From NCBI RefSeq assembly GCF_015354345.1, contig NZ_JADKYS010000005.1, positions 62,001 to 126,000 on the forward strand: a stretch of DNA of 64,000 nucleotides, in the 5' to 3' direction. The stretch comes from Methylophilus sp. 14. GTDB taxonomy: Bacteria > Pseudomonadota > Gammaproteobacteria > Burkholderiales > Methylophilaceae. Both the position numbers and the translations under genes were made by a program. A model generated the notes under the pieces. The model was not told the DNA's origin. It saw only the letters and a program-made list of their open reading frames with translations, and made no database searches. Each line of letters starts with the position of its first letter. Positions within the stretch are counted from its first letter, which is position 1. Shown piece after piece: positions 9,602-17,943 of this stretch.

Positions 9602-9617
9602 AGCAAGGCACGTGCCA
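9602..9617 (-). promoter_or_regulatory. Sigma-54 (RpoN) promoter of the porin-glnK-amtB operon
   Basis: On the minus strand the sequence TGGCAC-GTGCC-TTGC is an exact match to the sigma-54 -24/-12 consensus (TGGCAC-N5-TTGC). It lies about 73 bp upstream of the porin start and points at it. Nitrogen-regulated glnK-amtB operons are classically transcribed by sigma-54 with NtrC. I did not find a convincing NtrC dyad in the AT-rich upstream stretch. Confidence 0.88.
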
Positions 9618-9635
9618 ATCCATATAAATAAATTA

Positions 9636-9648
9636 AATCATATAGTTA
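9636..9648 (+). promoter_or_regulatory. Possible IHF site upstream of the sigma-54 promoter
   Basis: AATCATATAGTTA matches the IHF consensus WATCAA-N4-TTR at all but one position and sits in an AT-rich tract about 25 bp behind the -24 element, where IHF normally bends DNA for an enhancer-binding activator. A 13-bp direct repeat (AATAAATTAAATC, 9627 and 9652) overlaps it. In such AT-rich DNA chance matches are common. Confidence 0.35.
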
Positions 9649-9786
9649 TATAATAAATTAAATCCAAAATATTAAAATAACATCGCAATAAATTGTTTTT
9701 AATTGAAAATGGTGTTTATATATTGAGGTAATTATATTTTCAAGCCCGCTATACATGCTAAAATATTGTGCAAAGGAGCCTTCATC

Positions 9787-10035
9787 ATGCTATTCACCAA
9801 TGAAAAAATTAAAGAATTATCTTTTAAAATCAAACAACTAGCGGATTCAAGCCCCATTTCAGAGCTAGAAACCAATTTGCATGCACTATTTCAGGGCGCG
9901 CTCACCAAAATGGAACTTGTTTCGCGCGAAGAATTCGATATTCAATCCGCGTTACTGGCACGCACCCAGCAACAATTAAAAACACTGGAAGAAAAAATTA
10001 GCCAGCTAGAACAGGCACACACAGTCAAAAAGTAA
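9787..10035 (+). CDS. ubiK: Ubiquinone biosynthesis accessory factor UbiK (BMFP family)
   Basis: This 82-residue protein matches the small BMFP/UbiK family. It has an amphipathic N-terminal part and a C-terminal coiled coil (LARTQQQLKTLEEKISQLEQ), which in the family drives trimerisation and membrane association. UbiK supports the cytosolic ubiquinone-biosynthesis complex. I chose the ATG at 9787, which has AAGGAG eight bases upstream, over an in-frame TTG at 9766. comM follows, a neighbour often seen with this gene in beta- and gammaproteobacteria. Confidence 0.85.
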   Translation: MLFTNEKIKELSFKIKQLADSSPISELETNLHALFQGALTKMELVSREEFDIQSALLARTQQQLKTLEEKISQLEQAHTVKK

Positions 10036-10081
10036 AAATTAATTTACAATTGTTAGCATTCTGATATTTCAAGGATGCGAC

Positions 10082-11581
10082 ATGAGTCTGGCGGTGCTAT
10101 ACAGTCGTGCATTGAGCGGCATGGACGCGCCAGAGGTGGTGGTAGAAGTGCATCTGGCCAATGGTTTGCCTAGCTTCACCATCGTCGGACTGCCTGAAAC
10201 AGAAGTGAAAGAGAGCAAGGATCGTGTGCGTGCGGCGATACAAACCGCACAATTTGAGTTTCCTGCACGCCGCATTACGGTCAACCTGGCGCCTGCCGAC
10301 TTACCCAAGGAAGGCGGCCGCTATGATTTGCCCATTGCACTGGGCATACTGGCCGCTTCCGGACAATTACCGCGGCAACATCTTGCCAACTATGTGATTG
10401 CTGGCGAGTTGGCGCTGACAGGTGAACTGCGGCCGATTCGTGGCGCATTAGCCATGACTTATCAACTGCTTCAGGATACATCCAACGCCAGAGCAGCCAT
10501 TCTGCCCCAAGAGAGTGCATACGAAGCCAGTTTAGTAGAAGGCTGCACCATTTTCGCAGCGAACAGCTTGCTCGAGGTGTGCGCCCACCTGTCAGGCAAG
10601 CAATCCCTACCCCAGCATCCGGCAGTCTCAGCCACCCCGCAACGCGAGCAACCAGACTACAATGAGGTCAGAGGGCAGCTACGTGCCAAGCGCGCACTGG
10701 AAATTGCGGCAGCAGGCCAGCATAGTTTGCTCATGAGCGGGCCACCCGGCACAGGCAAGAGCATGTTGGCGCATCGCTTCGTCAGCATTTTGCCCGAGAT
10801 GACGACGCAGGAAGCGCTGGAAAGCGCGGCCATCTTGTCACTGTCCGGACAATTTCCGGTAGCAGACTGGAAAAAACGCCCCTCGCGCGCACCACACCAT
10901 ACCGCCTCGGCCGTCGCCTTAGTTGGCGGCGGCAGCGTGCCCCGCCCCGGTGAAATCAGCCTCGCGCATCATGGCGTGCTGTTTCTGGACGAGCTACCGG
11001 AATTTGACCGCAAGGTGCTGGAGGTATTGCGTGAGCCGCTGGAGAACGGCCACATTACGATTTCGCGTGCCGCCAGGCAGGCGACTTTTCCAGCACAATT
11101 TCAATTGATTGCCGCCATGAATCCCTGCCCTTGCGGCTATTTTGGCCATTACAACCAACGCTGTCGCTGTACGCCTGAGCAAATTTTACGTTACAAAAAC
11201 AAACTTTCCGGGCCGCTTTTAGACCGCATTGACATGAATATTGATGTGCCCGCACTGAAACCTGAGGAGTTGAGCCAGCATCATCCCGGTGAAAACAGTA
11301 GCAGCATGCGCGCCCGCGTGATGCTGGCAAGGCAGCGGCAAATGCAACGCCAGCAAAAACCCAATGCCACACTCGGACCACTGGAGCTTTCAGCGGTTTG
11401 CCAACTCGGCGAACAAGCCAGCCAGCTACTACAAAGCGCCATGCAAAAATTTTCCCTGTCTGCCCGCAGTTATCATCGCATTCTCAAGGTTGGCAGAACC
11501 ATCGCCGATCTGGCAGGCTCAGAACACATCAGCGATGCCCACATTGCAGAAGCGTTACAATATCGGCGTTATGACTATTAG
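10082..11581 (+). CDS. comM: YifB/ComM-family AAA+ ATPase (Mg chelatase-like)
   Basis: This 499-residue protein has the three-part architecture of YifB/ComM: an N-terminal Lon-protease-like domain (about residues 20-140), a central AAA+ module with Walker A GPPGTGKS (about 220-227) and Walker B LFLDELPEF, and a C-terminal Mg-chelatase domain. A Cys-rich loop (NPCPCGYFGHYNQRCRC) characteristic of the family is present. Homologues act as hexameric helicases promoting branch migration during natural transformation. The start at 10082 has AAGGA seven bases upstream. It stands 46 bp behind ubiK. Confidence 0.94.
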   Translation: MSLAVLYSRALSGMDAPEVVVEVHLANGLPSFTIVGLPETEVKESKDRVRAAIQTAQFEFPARRITVNLAPADLPKEGGRYDLPIALGILAASGQLPRQHLANYVIAGELALTGELRPIRGALAMTYQLLQDTSNARAAILPQESAYEASLVEGCTIFAANSLLEVCAHLSGKQSLPQHPAVSATPQREQPDYNEVRGQLRAKRALEIAAAGQHSLLMSGPPGTGKSMLAHRFVSILPEMTTQEALESAAILSLSGQFPVADWKKRPSRAPHHTASAVALVGGGSVPRPGEISLAHHGVLFLDELPEFDRKVLEVLREPLENGHITISRAARQATFPAQFQLIAAMNPCPCGYFGHYNQRCRCTPEQILRYKNKLSGPLLDRIDMNIDVPALKPEELSQHHPGENSSSMRARVMLARQRQMQRQQKPNATLGPLELSAVCQLGEQASQLLQSAMQKFSLSARSYHRILKVGRTIADLAGSEHISDAHIAEALQYRRYDY

Positions 11582-11593
11582 AGGAGTTACGCC

Positions 11594-12097
11594 ATGCATT
11601 TATACGACGTCAGTATCGCGCCATTGTTGCGCACCTTACAAAACCTGAAACACATCCTGCAACAAGGCGAGCTGTATGCTGAACAGAAAAAAGTGGCGCC
11701 GGAAGTACTGCTGAACAGTCGCCTGGCTGTCGATATGTACCCACTGACCAAACAAGTACAACTGGTCAGCGACATGAGTAAAGGCGCGGGGGCAAGACTG
11801 GCCCGATTAGAGATTCCGCAATATGCCGATGATGAAACCAGCTTTGAGATGCTGTATGCCAGAATTGATAAAACCGTAGATTTTCTGGCGCAAATCAAAC
11901 CAGAACAGTTGGAAGGCGCGGCCAGTAAAGAAGTCGTGTTGACCATCCGCAAGGTCGACCTGACGTTTACCGGACTGGACTACCTGGAGAAATGGGTGAT
12001 GCCCAACGTGTATTTTCACACCACCACGGCCTATAACATCTTGCGTCACCTGGGCGTGCCGCTTGGTAAAACCGACTACCTCGGCCAAAAACGCTAA
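11594..12097 (+). CDS. DUF1993 family protein
   Basis: This 167-residue protein matches the DUF1993 family, predicted to form a four-helix bundle of the DinB-like type. It has the family's opening (LYDVSIAPLLRTLQNLKHIL) and the C-terminal pattern with NVYFHTTTAYNILRHLGVPLGK. The function is unknown. The start at 11594 has a strong GAGGAG site and follows comM by 12 bp, so the two are probably co-transcribed. It ends 4 bp before the stop of a convergent gene. Confidence 0.8.
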   Translation: MHLYDVSIAPLLRTLQNLKHILQQGELYAEQKKVAPEVLLNSRLAVDMYPLTKQVQLVSDMSKGAGARLARLEIPQYADDETSFEMLYARIDKTVDFLAQIKPEQLEGAASKEVVLTIRKVDLTFTGLDYLEKWVMPNVYFHTTTAYNILRHLGVPLGKTDYLGQKR

Positions 12098-12101
12098 TCA
12101 C

Positions 12102-12512
12102 TCAGGCAGGTTTGCGCCAATAGCCAACGACGTTTGGCTGCGCCTTTAACATGGCCTGGCGCCGCAGCGTTTCATATGCCTCAGCCTCGGAAACCCCTTG
12201 CTCGTGGGCGATACGCTGCGCTTGCTGATTGGCCTCAGTCACCCAGGCTGGATTCTGCGCATAGCCGCGATCTTGCATGCAGCGATCCAGTACGCGTGAC
12301 TGCCGTGCTGCTTTTTCCAGTTTTTGAAACGGCAATGCTTCAGGGAGACCCGCTGCGGCTTTGCTGGCAATCAGATCACACTGATTAATCGCCTGCGCGA
12401 CATCACTCTGCTGCTGAGTTGGCTCAACCTCGGTCAGAGATTGCCAGTACCAAAACCCCGCATAACCCAGCACACCAATCACCAGCACAACCAATACTCT
12501 CGCAGTTTTCAT
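12102..12512 (-). CDS. Hypothetical membrane-anchored or exported protein
   Basis: This is a 136-residue protein that I do not recognise. It has one hydrophobic N-terminal helix (VLVVLVIGVLGYAGFWYW) followed by a polar, helical and probably periplasmic domain with two Cys (CDLIASK and RCMQDRGY) that could form a disulphide. I chose the ATG at 12512, which has GAGGG six bases upstream, over an ATG at 12536 lacking any site. No domain or operon partner was identified. Confidence 0.6.
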   Translation of the reverse strand: MKTARVLVVLVIGVLGYAGFWYWQSLTEVEPTQQQSDVAQAINQCDLIASKAAAGLPEALPFQKLEKAARQSRVLDRCMQDRGYAQNPAWVTEANQQAQRIAHEQGVSEAEAYETLRRQAMLKAQPNVVGYWRKPA

Positions 12513-12700
12513 AACCAACCCTCGCTCCAATGGCATTGATTGTGCGCCATTTCATGGCAGATAGATAGCAAGGAGATTGTCATCTAAACAATGCATGCAC
12601 TTCACGAAAGCGTCACACAGACTGGTTAACATAGTTTTAATCAATGGCAACATGAATGACCGCCATAAATCAGGATGCCCGACTTAAGAATGGAGCAAGC

Positions 12701-12901
12701 ATGACGTTAATACAGTTATACATACCAGCTAATAAAGGAAAAATCATGAGCGAATGGCAAGATGAGCCACTGACCTACACCGCCAGCATGCCTGAGCTGA
12801 TGACTGCACAGGACATTATGTACCTGGCGGAAGACATTGTGGCTGACAATAATATTCAAGCGATTTACAAACCTGCAGAACTCTCCCTGGAAGTGGTATA
12901 A
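12701..12901 (+). CDS. Small hypothetical protein with two plausible starts
   Basis: Two in-frame ATGs look usable. The one at 12701 follows GGAGCAAGC and gives 66 residues; the one at 12746 follows AAAGGAAAAATC and gives 51 residues. The shorter protein is acidic (MSEWQDEPLTYTASMPELM) and carries DIMYLAEDIVADNN, a compact helical stretch. No family is recognised. It could be an adaptor-like small protein. The two ribosome binding sites spaced 45 bp apart in one frame support translation. Confidence 0.5.
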   Translation: MTLIQLYIPANKGKIMSEWQDEPLTYTASMPELMTAQDIMYLAEDIVADNNIQAIYKPAELSLEVV

Positions 12902-13065
12902 CGCCCAGCGCTGTTGCCCGGCAACCAGCCGCGGCTAATTCGTACCAAATTCACGCAGCACCTCTGCCACGCTACCCTCAGGCCATGCGTCTCGACCACG
13001 CCTAGACACTGACTCAGTGTTTGCCTAAAATAAACCTTCGACCATCACCATCACAGGAGGCAACC

Positions 13066-13158
13066 ATGTTTTTAGGCGCGGTAGGCATCTATACTCTGAT
13101 TGGCGTTGTTGTAGCGATTTGTGTGATTTTGTACCTATTCGCCATCAAGGTTAAATAA
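13066..13158 (+). CDS. 30-residue single-pass membrane protein
   Basis: The ORF encodes 30 residues: a short N-terminus, one hydrophobic helix of about 22 residues (VGIYTLIGVVVAICVILYLF) and a positive C-terminus (AIKVK). The ATG has a perfect AGGAGG five bases upstream, and a strong rho-independent terminator follows 12 bp after the stop, so this is a self-contained transcription unit. It resembles in size the small subunits of respiratory or transport complexes, but the sequence is not one I recognise. A type I toxin is another possibility, without direct evidence. Confidence 0.72.
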   Translation: MFLGAVGIYTLIGVVVAICVILYLFAIKVK

Positions 13159-13170
13159 CTCGCTCAAATT

Positions 13171-13196
13171 AAAAAAGCCCCTGCCGGGGCTTTTTT
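13171..13196. terminator. Bidirectional rho-independent terminator
   Basis: The stem GCCCC/GGGGC is flanked by six A and six T, so it works on both strands: for the 30-codon gene (plus) and for the pilus operon ending in pilY1 (minus). Confidence 0.92.
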
Positions 13197-13209
13197 AATG
13201 CTGTCACGC

Positions 13210-16200
13210 TTACTGTATGAGCTCATGCCAGCTTTGCTTGGTGCCATAGCTGCCATTGGTCTTCTGTTTAAAAATCTCAGTCGACCTGCTCGTCGCCGAG
13301 AGGCCAAACACCTGGTCGTCCAGACTCAGCTGCTGCGGTGTTGGGTCATTACTGCCCGTCACCACCACATGTGGCACGCCATTACCGTCATAAACGATAT
13401 TGAAGCCCACTGCCGGGGTCGTCATGCGCTCGGAAACGATGCCACTGGTCAGCAAAGAGCCGCCTTTTTTATAGTTAAAGAAGTTAAACCAGCCATAGCC
13501 TGCCCCGTTGCAGGCCTCACTGCTAGGCACCATGGTGGGCATCAGCAAAGCACCATTTAACAACAAGGGGTCCAGGTTAACGCGCTCGCCCGCAGGGAAA
13601 TCCAGCACCCAGCCATAGCCGGTGTCAAAGTTGACCGTCCCGCTGGAAGTCACGACACGATCACCACTGAGTGATTGCGTCGTCAGTTGCGCACGCCCGA
13701 TCGCCGTGGTTTGCCCGTTATCTTTAAACGTATATGCAGAGTTCTGTGGGGTGTTTGTCAAATCAGCCGGTTCGAGAAACTTCCCTGTCCCCACCATGAC
13801 CACCTTGTTATTGTCGACCTTACCCAATTCTGGTTGGGTAGTGATTTTTTGCACATTACCACCGCCATCACGCAAGGTCGCAATTTTAGTCACCGCATTG
13901 GTGTTGATGTTAAAGCGCCAGATGTTGCCATTTAAATCACCACCATACACATTCAAGGCCATATTATTTTCAAACATCTGGTCAGCATAGGCCGAGATTC
14001 TGGACAGGCCACTAGGATCGCCAGCACTGCCCTCACCGGTAGAAAGTGTTTTTAACAGACTGCCGGTATTGGCATCGAGCACATACAGGTAACCGCCGCC
14101 ATTCCCGGTTGGCGTGTTAGCGACCAATGTACCGTCATTCAATTTACGCGCATTGGTGCCATTGTTATAGCCCGAAGTCACCAGCACTACCCAGCGGCCA
14201 TCCTGCATTTTAGTCACCAGCGGGTTACCAAAGGTATAACCCAGATTACTATTCTCGCCGGTGCTCTGTGCATAAAACTCCCACAGCAACACGGGGCGAC
14301 CGGGGTTCGTCACATCAATGGCAAAATAGCCACGGCCGCCGCCATTTAAACCGGAAACCAGGATGGTGCGCCACACAGCGCTCTCGCCACTGCAACCAGA
14401 GACACAAACATCAGTGACCACCGGACTGCCATTGACATAATTGGTATGGTAATTGGCGCCATACTCCTTATCGGCCAGATTGGCCAGGTTGGCAATCACC
14501 GGGGTGGGAATAAATGCCCACAACTCATTGCCGTTCTCGGCGTTAAAAGCGTGCAACATACCATCATTGGCGCCCACATAGACCACGCCATTCGGCAAGG
14601 CTTTTCTTAATGCCTTATAGGCTTTATACCCGGCATCCAGATAATCCACATTAGAAGCCTTGAAATAGGCCGGACGTGACTGTGAAATATCTCCCAGCGT
14701 GGCCAAGCGCTCGCGGAAGAGGCGGTTCTCAGCGGTGGCATTCAGGCCTCTGTCTTCATAGGTTTTATTGCCTCTGAGGTAATCAACCAGTTTGCCGACC
14801 TTGTCTGGATCGGTCATCCTGACATCGCTCGCTGGCAAGCCCTGCATCTGGCTCAGCGCTTTATAGCCATTTTCGAGCGTAGTGCGATACTGCACAGGCA
14901 GGTTATCTGCGGTAAACAACACCATGGCATTATTGCCATTAAAGAAAATTTGGCGGTTTGCACCCAGCTGATTCTGCAATTTGCCGATACAACTGCTTGC
15001 AATCGGCACATAGCAGGAGGCTGGCTCACTCATGCCAATGTCTGCGCCTAACGCCCCGCCAGCACTGCCACACGCAGTCTGGTCGGAGTTCGTCGTTTTG
15101 CAGTAAAGTCTGCCATCCTGGCTAGCCGCCGTTGCAGGTGAGGTACATGTTTCTGCGGCCACATTCTCAACGCACCACACGGCGCTTTCTGAGGTTTGCA
15201 AAGAGGTCGTGTTGACCGTGCGTGCCTCCAGATTGCCTGTCCACTTCACGGACTGGTAACTGGCCACATACTGGAAGTTATCCCCATTGGTCGGTGCCAG
15301 GCTACTGGCGGCAGCGGCGGCACTGGCGCCCTGGATAGATTTGATCTCTGACAGGCCTTTTGCCAACGACTCACGTAACAGCTTGGGATTGCTGGCACTG
15401 TAATAGGTGCCGCCTGCGTTTACCGCCGCATGCCACAAGTCATCAATACGGGTGCCATCCTCATTGAGGGTTGGGTCCGGCCAGTTTTTTGCATTGGAAG
15501 AAATATCCTTGAAATCGCCGGAGGTCCGCGTTTTGTAGTCCTCGGTGTAAACCAATGTGCCGTCAATGCCCAGGCCCAAGGTCATGGTTACCATATTCTG
15601 TTTTGGATAATCATTGGTTGTACCACACACAGAAGAGCCTAAGCCCCCAGTACAATTCGAGAACGTATTATCCCGTATATCCGTATCGTAAAAATACTTG
15701 GCCGTATCCGCCAGCGTGTTGGACTTGGCGCTACTGTCGAACTGTGGCCGTGGACTGCTACCGTCCTGGTCACCGATGGCTGTACTATTGATACGGGTTG
15801 GGTTGCTACTGTCGTTCCAGTAACCATCCGTGGTCAGCAAGGTGAAATTAGACTGACAGGCATATTGCATCGGGTCATCATTGCCTAATGTTTTTTTACC
15901 AGCAAAATGCCGCCCTACGCTGGATAGCGCCGTACGCAACGGGGTGCCGCCACTAGCAGACACCGCAAACAGTTTCTGGTACCAGGATTGCTTCTGGCTA
16001 GTGTTAAACGGTGCCAGTGCCAGATAATTGGAACTCGGACTATTAATGGTCACCAAGCCCACGCGATAACGGGAATCCAGCGCCTTGAATGCCTGGCTGG
16101 CTGCCGTTTTCATCGATTGCATCCTTGTACGGTAATACGCCCACCAGTTAGCAAAATTGGTCATTTCCTCGGTAAGCGTACAAGTCGTACCTGCACAATC

Positions 16201-17235
16201 CAGCCTGTCCAGTCCTTTGGCCGTTTTTCCAGGCGCGGTGTAGGCAACATTATTGGAAATCTTGACGTAAACCATGCTGCCGGGGATGTCGGTCGTGGTG
16301 TTGGTCGTCAGTTGAGCAGTGAAGTTGCCGCCTGTCATGGTGACCTGAATCGGGGCGGCGGTATTCACTGGTTCACCGGCGGGCGTAATAATCGTCAGTA
16401 CATTGCCGCTGATATTGACCGTATTGCCGCTCAGATTGCAATTGCCAGACAGACTGGTTCGGCACATATTAGAACGCACTTCACTGGCAAACTGGCTGCT
16501 GTTGTATGAATTGTTGACCGAGACGGTCGTGGATAACAGCTCAATATTATTGATTTTGATGCTTTGTATGGACGCATTGTTGCTGGTCTTGTTCAGCGTC
16601 AGCGTATAAGTGGAGATAGGCCGGCGCAAATTGGTATAAGTATTGCCGTCATTCACGGTGCTGCTGGCATTGCGAATCTTCTGGCAATACATGGAGCCGG
16701 TCAGACTGCGTCTGGTCGCGGCCGTGCTGGTGTTACACCAGCGGATATTAGACGGATAGACATAGACTCCCGTCGCCTCTTTTGCAATCACGCAACTGGT
16801 CAGGCTAGGGGTAGAGCAAAACTCGCCAGGAATAAATGCATAGTAATTAGCGAGGGAGCGGATATCAGTGGTCCCGTTTTTGCCACCGCCCACATCATTG
16901 ACCTCATTTGGCACCGCCGCATAATTGGTCTGATCGGCCATGCTGGCGCCCAGATAGGTCAACGGCGGGCTATATTGCACCTCTGGATTGTAGTACTGCG
17001 TGTTGTAATCCGCATTCTCAAACAACCATGGTGAAGACGAGTTTGACCAGTCAGGCGCATAATCCCAGCCCATACTGCCCGAGTTATCCAGCACAAACAT
17101 GAGATTTGGTTTCACATCCGAACTGCCAGAGGTTTGCAACGGCATGGTCGCCAGATCCAGAAATTCAGCTTGCACAAGCCCTGGCAGCAATATGCCCAGC
17201 CAGAAAAGTTTTTTGATCCAATGTTGGCTTTTCAT
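13210..17235 (-). CDS. pilY1: PilY1-type type IV pilus tip/assembly protein
   Basis: This is a 1341-residue secreted protein with a signal peptide (MKSQHWIKKLFWLGILLPGLVQA). Soon after it, FVLDNSGSMG is a von Willebrand factor A-like metal-site motif (DxSxS). The C-terminal third is a beta-propeller with repeats such as VYVGANDGMLHAFNAENG and VYGGDLNGNIWRF, the PilC/PilY1 domain. In other species the family promotes pilus extension, adhesion and surface sensing. The loop before VYGGDL, Ca-binding in Pseudomonas PilY1, lacks most acidic ligands here. I prefer the ATG at 17235 (GGTGGA upstream); one at 17247 is directly adjacent to the pilX stop. It is last in the operon. Confidence 0.92.
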   Translation of the reverse strand: MKSQHWIKKLFWLGILLPGLVQAEFLDLATMPLQTSGSSDVKPNLMFVLDNSGSMGWDYAPDWSNSSSPWLFENADYNTQYYNPEVQYSPPLTYLGASMADQTNYAAVPNEVNDVGGGKNGTTDIRSLANYYAFIPGEFCSTPSLTSCVIAKEATGVYVYPSNIRWCNTSTAATRRSLTGSMYCQKIRNASSTVNDGNTYTNLRRPISTYTLTLNKTSNNASIQSIKINNIELLSTTVSVNNSYNSSQFASEVRSNMCRTSLSGNCNLSGNTVNISGNVLTIITPAGEPVNTAAPIQVTMTGGNFTAQLTTNTTTDIPGSMVYVKISNNVAYTAPGKTAKGLDRLDCAGTTCTLTEEMTNFANWWAYYRTRMQSMKTAASQAFKALDSRYRVGLVTINSPSSNYLALAPFNTSQKQSWYQKLFAVSASGGTPLRTALSSVGRHFAGKKTLGNDDPMQYACQSNFTLLTTDGYWNDSSNPTRINSTAIGDQDGSSPRPQFDSSAKSNTLADTAKYFYDTDIRDNTFSNCTGGLGSSVCGTTNDYPKQNMVTMTLGLGIDGTLVYTEDYKTRTSGDFKDISSNAKNWPDPTLNEDGTRIDDLWHAAVNAGGTYYSASNPKLLRESLAKGLSEIKSIQGASAAAAASSLAPTNGDNFQYVASYQSVKWTGNLEARTVNTTSLQTSESAVWCVENVAAETCTSPATAASQDGRLYCKTTNSDQTACGSAGGALGADIGMSEPASCYVPIASSCIGKLQNQLGANRQIFFNGNNAMVLFTADNLPVQYRTTLENGYKALSQMQGLPASDVRMTDPDKVGKLVDYLRGNKTYEDRGLNATAENRLFRERLATLGDISQSRPAYFKASNVDYLDAGYKAYKALRKALPNGVVYVGANDGMLHAFNAENGNELWAFIPTPVIANLANLADKEYGANYHTNYVNGSPVVTDVCVSGCSGESAVWRTILVSGLNGGGRGYFAIDVTNPGRPVLLWEFYAQSTGENSNLGYTFGNPLVTKMQDGRWVVLVTSGYNNGTNARKLNDGTLVANTPTGNGGGYLYVLDANTGSLLKTLSTGEGSAGDPSGLSRISAYADQMFENNMALNVYGGDLNGNIWRFNINTNAVTKIATLRDGGGNVQKITTQPELGKVDNNKVVMVGTGKFLEPADLTNTPQNSAYTFKDNGQTTAIGRAQLTTQSLSGDRVVTSSGTVNFDTGYGWVLDFPAGERVNLDPLLLNGALLMPTMVPSSEACNGAGYGWFNFFNYKKGGSLLTSGIVSERMTTPAVGFNIVYDGNGVPHVVVTGSNDPTPQQLSLDDQVFGLSATSRSTEIFKQKTNGSYGTKQSWHELIQ

Positions 17236-17247
17236 CGTTCCACCCAT

Positions 17248-17943
17248 TTAGTTGGAGATAAACGTTTGCAAAAAAGTGACGGTATTTTTGGGTCCGGCGA
17301 TGCGCAGGGTGACCCGGTATAGCGGTGAATCCGAACTGGCGATACAGCGCTTGAAGAGCTCAATATTCGAAATATTATGAGAGCAGTTCTCGCCATTGCT
17401 GGGTGAACTGGCCATCATGCAACGGGAAGCATCACTTAACGCCGCACCATCAGCAATTTCCGCATCGCTGTAATTACACATGCGCTCTACGACATAACGG
17501 ATTTCATTCCCCTGGCGGTCTACACCGTTACGGATTTCATCATTACCATCGGTCTGGCTGGGGGCGAGGCTGCTATTGCCGTCACTCCACGCCATCGTCG
17601 TTAACTGATTGCCATCACACACCAGCGCATCGGGTTGGGTATCAAACTGGCTGCAATTGGCGTAATACCCCAAGCCAGGATGGTGCGCAGTACTCACCGA
17701 CAGCGATACGTTTTTAGCAATGCTCTGCGCAATGCCTTCCAATGCCACATTTGAGGCCGTCGTGGCAGACTGGCGGAACACCATATTGCCGGACAGCAAG
17801 GCATTGGTATCCACACTGCGTATCAGGGCCACCGCCGCAATCGACATCACGGCAAGTGCCAGCAAGGCAAAAAACAGCACGATACCGCTTTGGCGAACCA
17901 AAGGCCTGCGTGCCACCCTGGACGATAAAAGGCTATAGCGCAT
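17248..17943 (-). CDS. pilX: PilX-type minor pilin
   Basis: This 231-residue pseudopilin has a short basic leader ending RQSG, then a hydrophobic N-terminal helix starting IVLFFALLALAV. The Glu at mature position 5, usual in pilins, is absent, which is normal for PilX/GspK-like tip components. Four Cys in the C-terminal half may form disulphides. The ATG at 17943 lies inside the end of pilW (GCGATGCGCTATAG), giving an 11-bp overlap and coupling; an in-frame start at 18024 would overlap pilW too far. It probably primes the pilus tip with PilV, PilW, FimT and PilY1. Confidence 0.85.
   Translation of the reverse strand: MRYSLLSSRVARRPLVRQSGIVLFFALLALAVMSIAAVALIRSVDTNALLSGNMVFRQSATTASNVALEGIAQSIAKNVSLSVSTAHHPGLGYYANCSQFDTQPDALVCDGNQLTTMAWSDGNSSLAPSQTDGNDEIRNGVDRQGNEIRYVVERMCNYSDAEIADGAALSDASRCMMASSPSNGENCSHNISNIELFKRCIASSDSPLYRVTLRIAGPKNTVTFLQTFISN

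Noticed and set aside
12701-13158. Toxin-antitoxin interpretation of the two small ORFs
   Set aside because: They have separate expression signals, no overlap, no recognised families and no antisense RNA signal.
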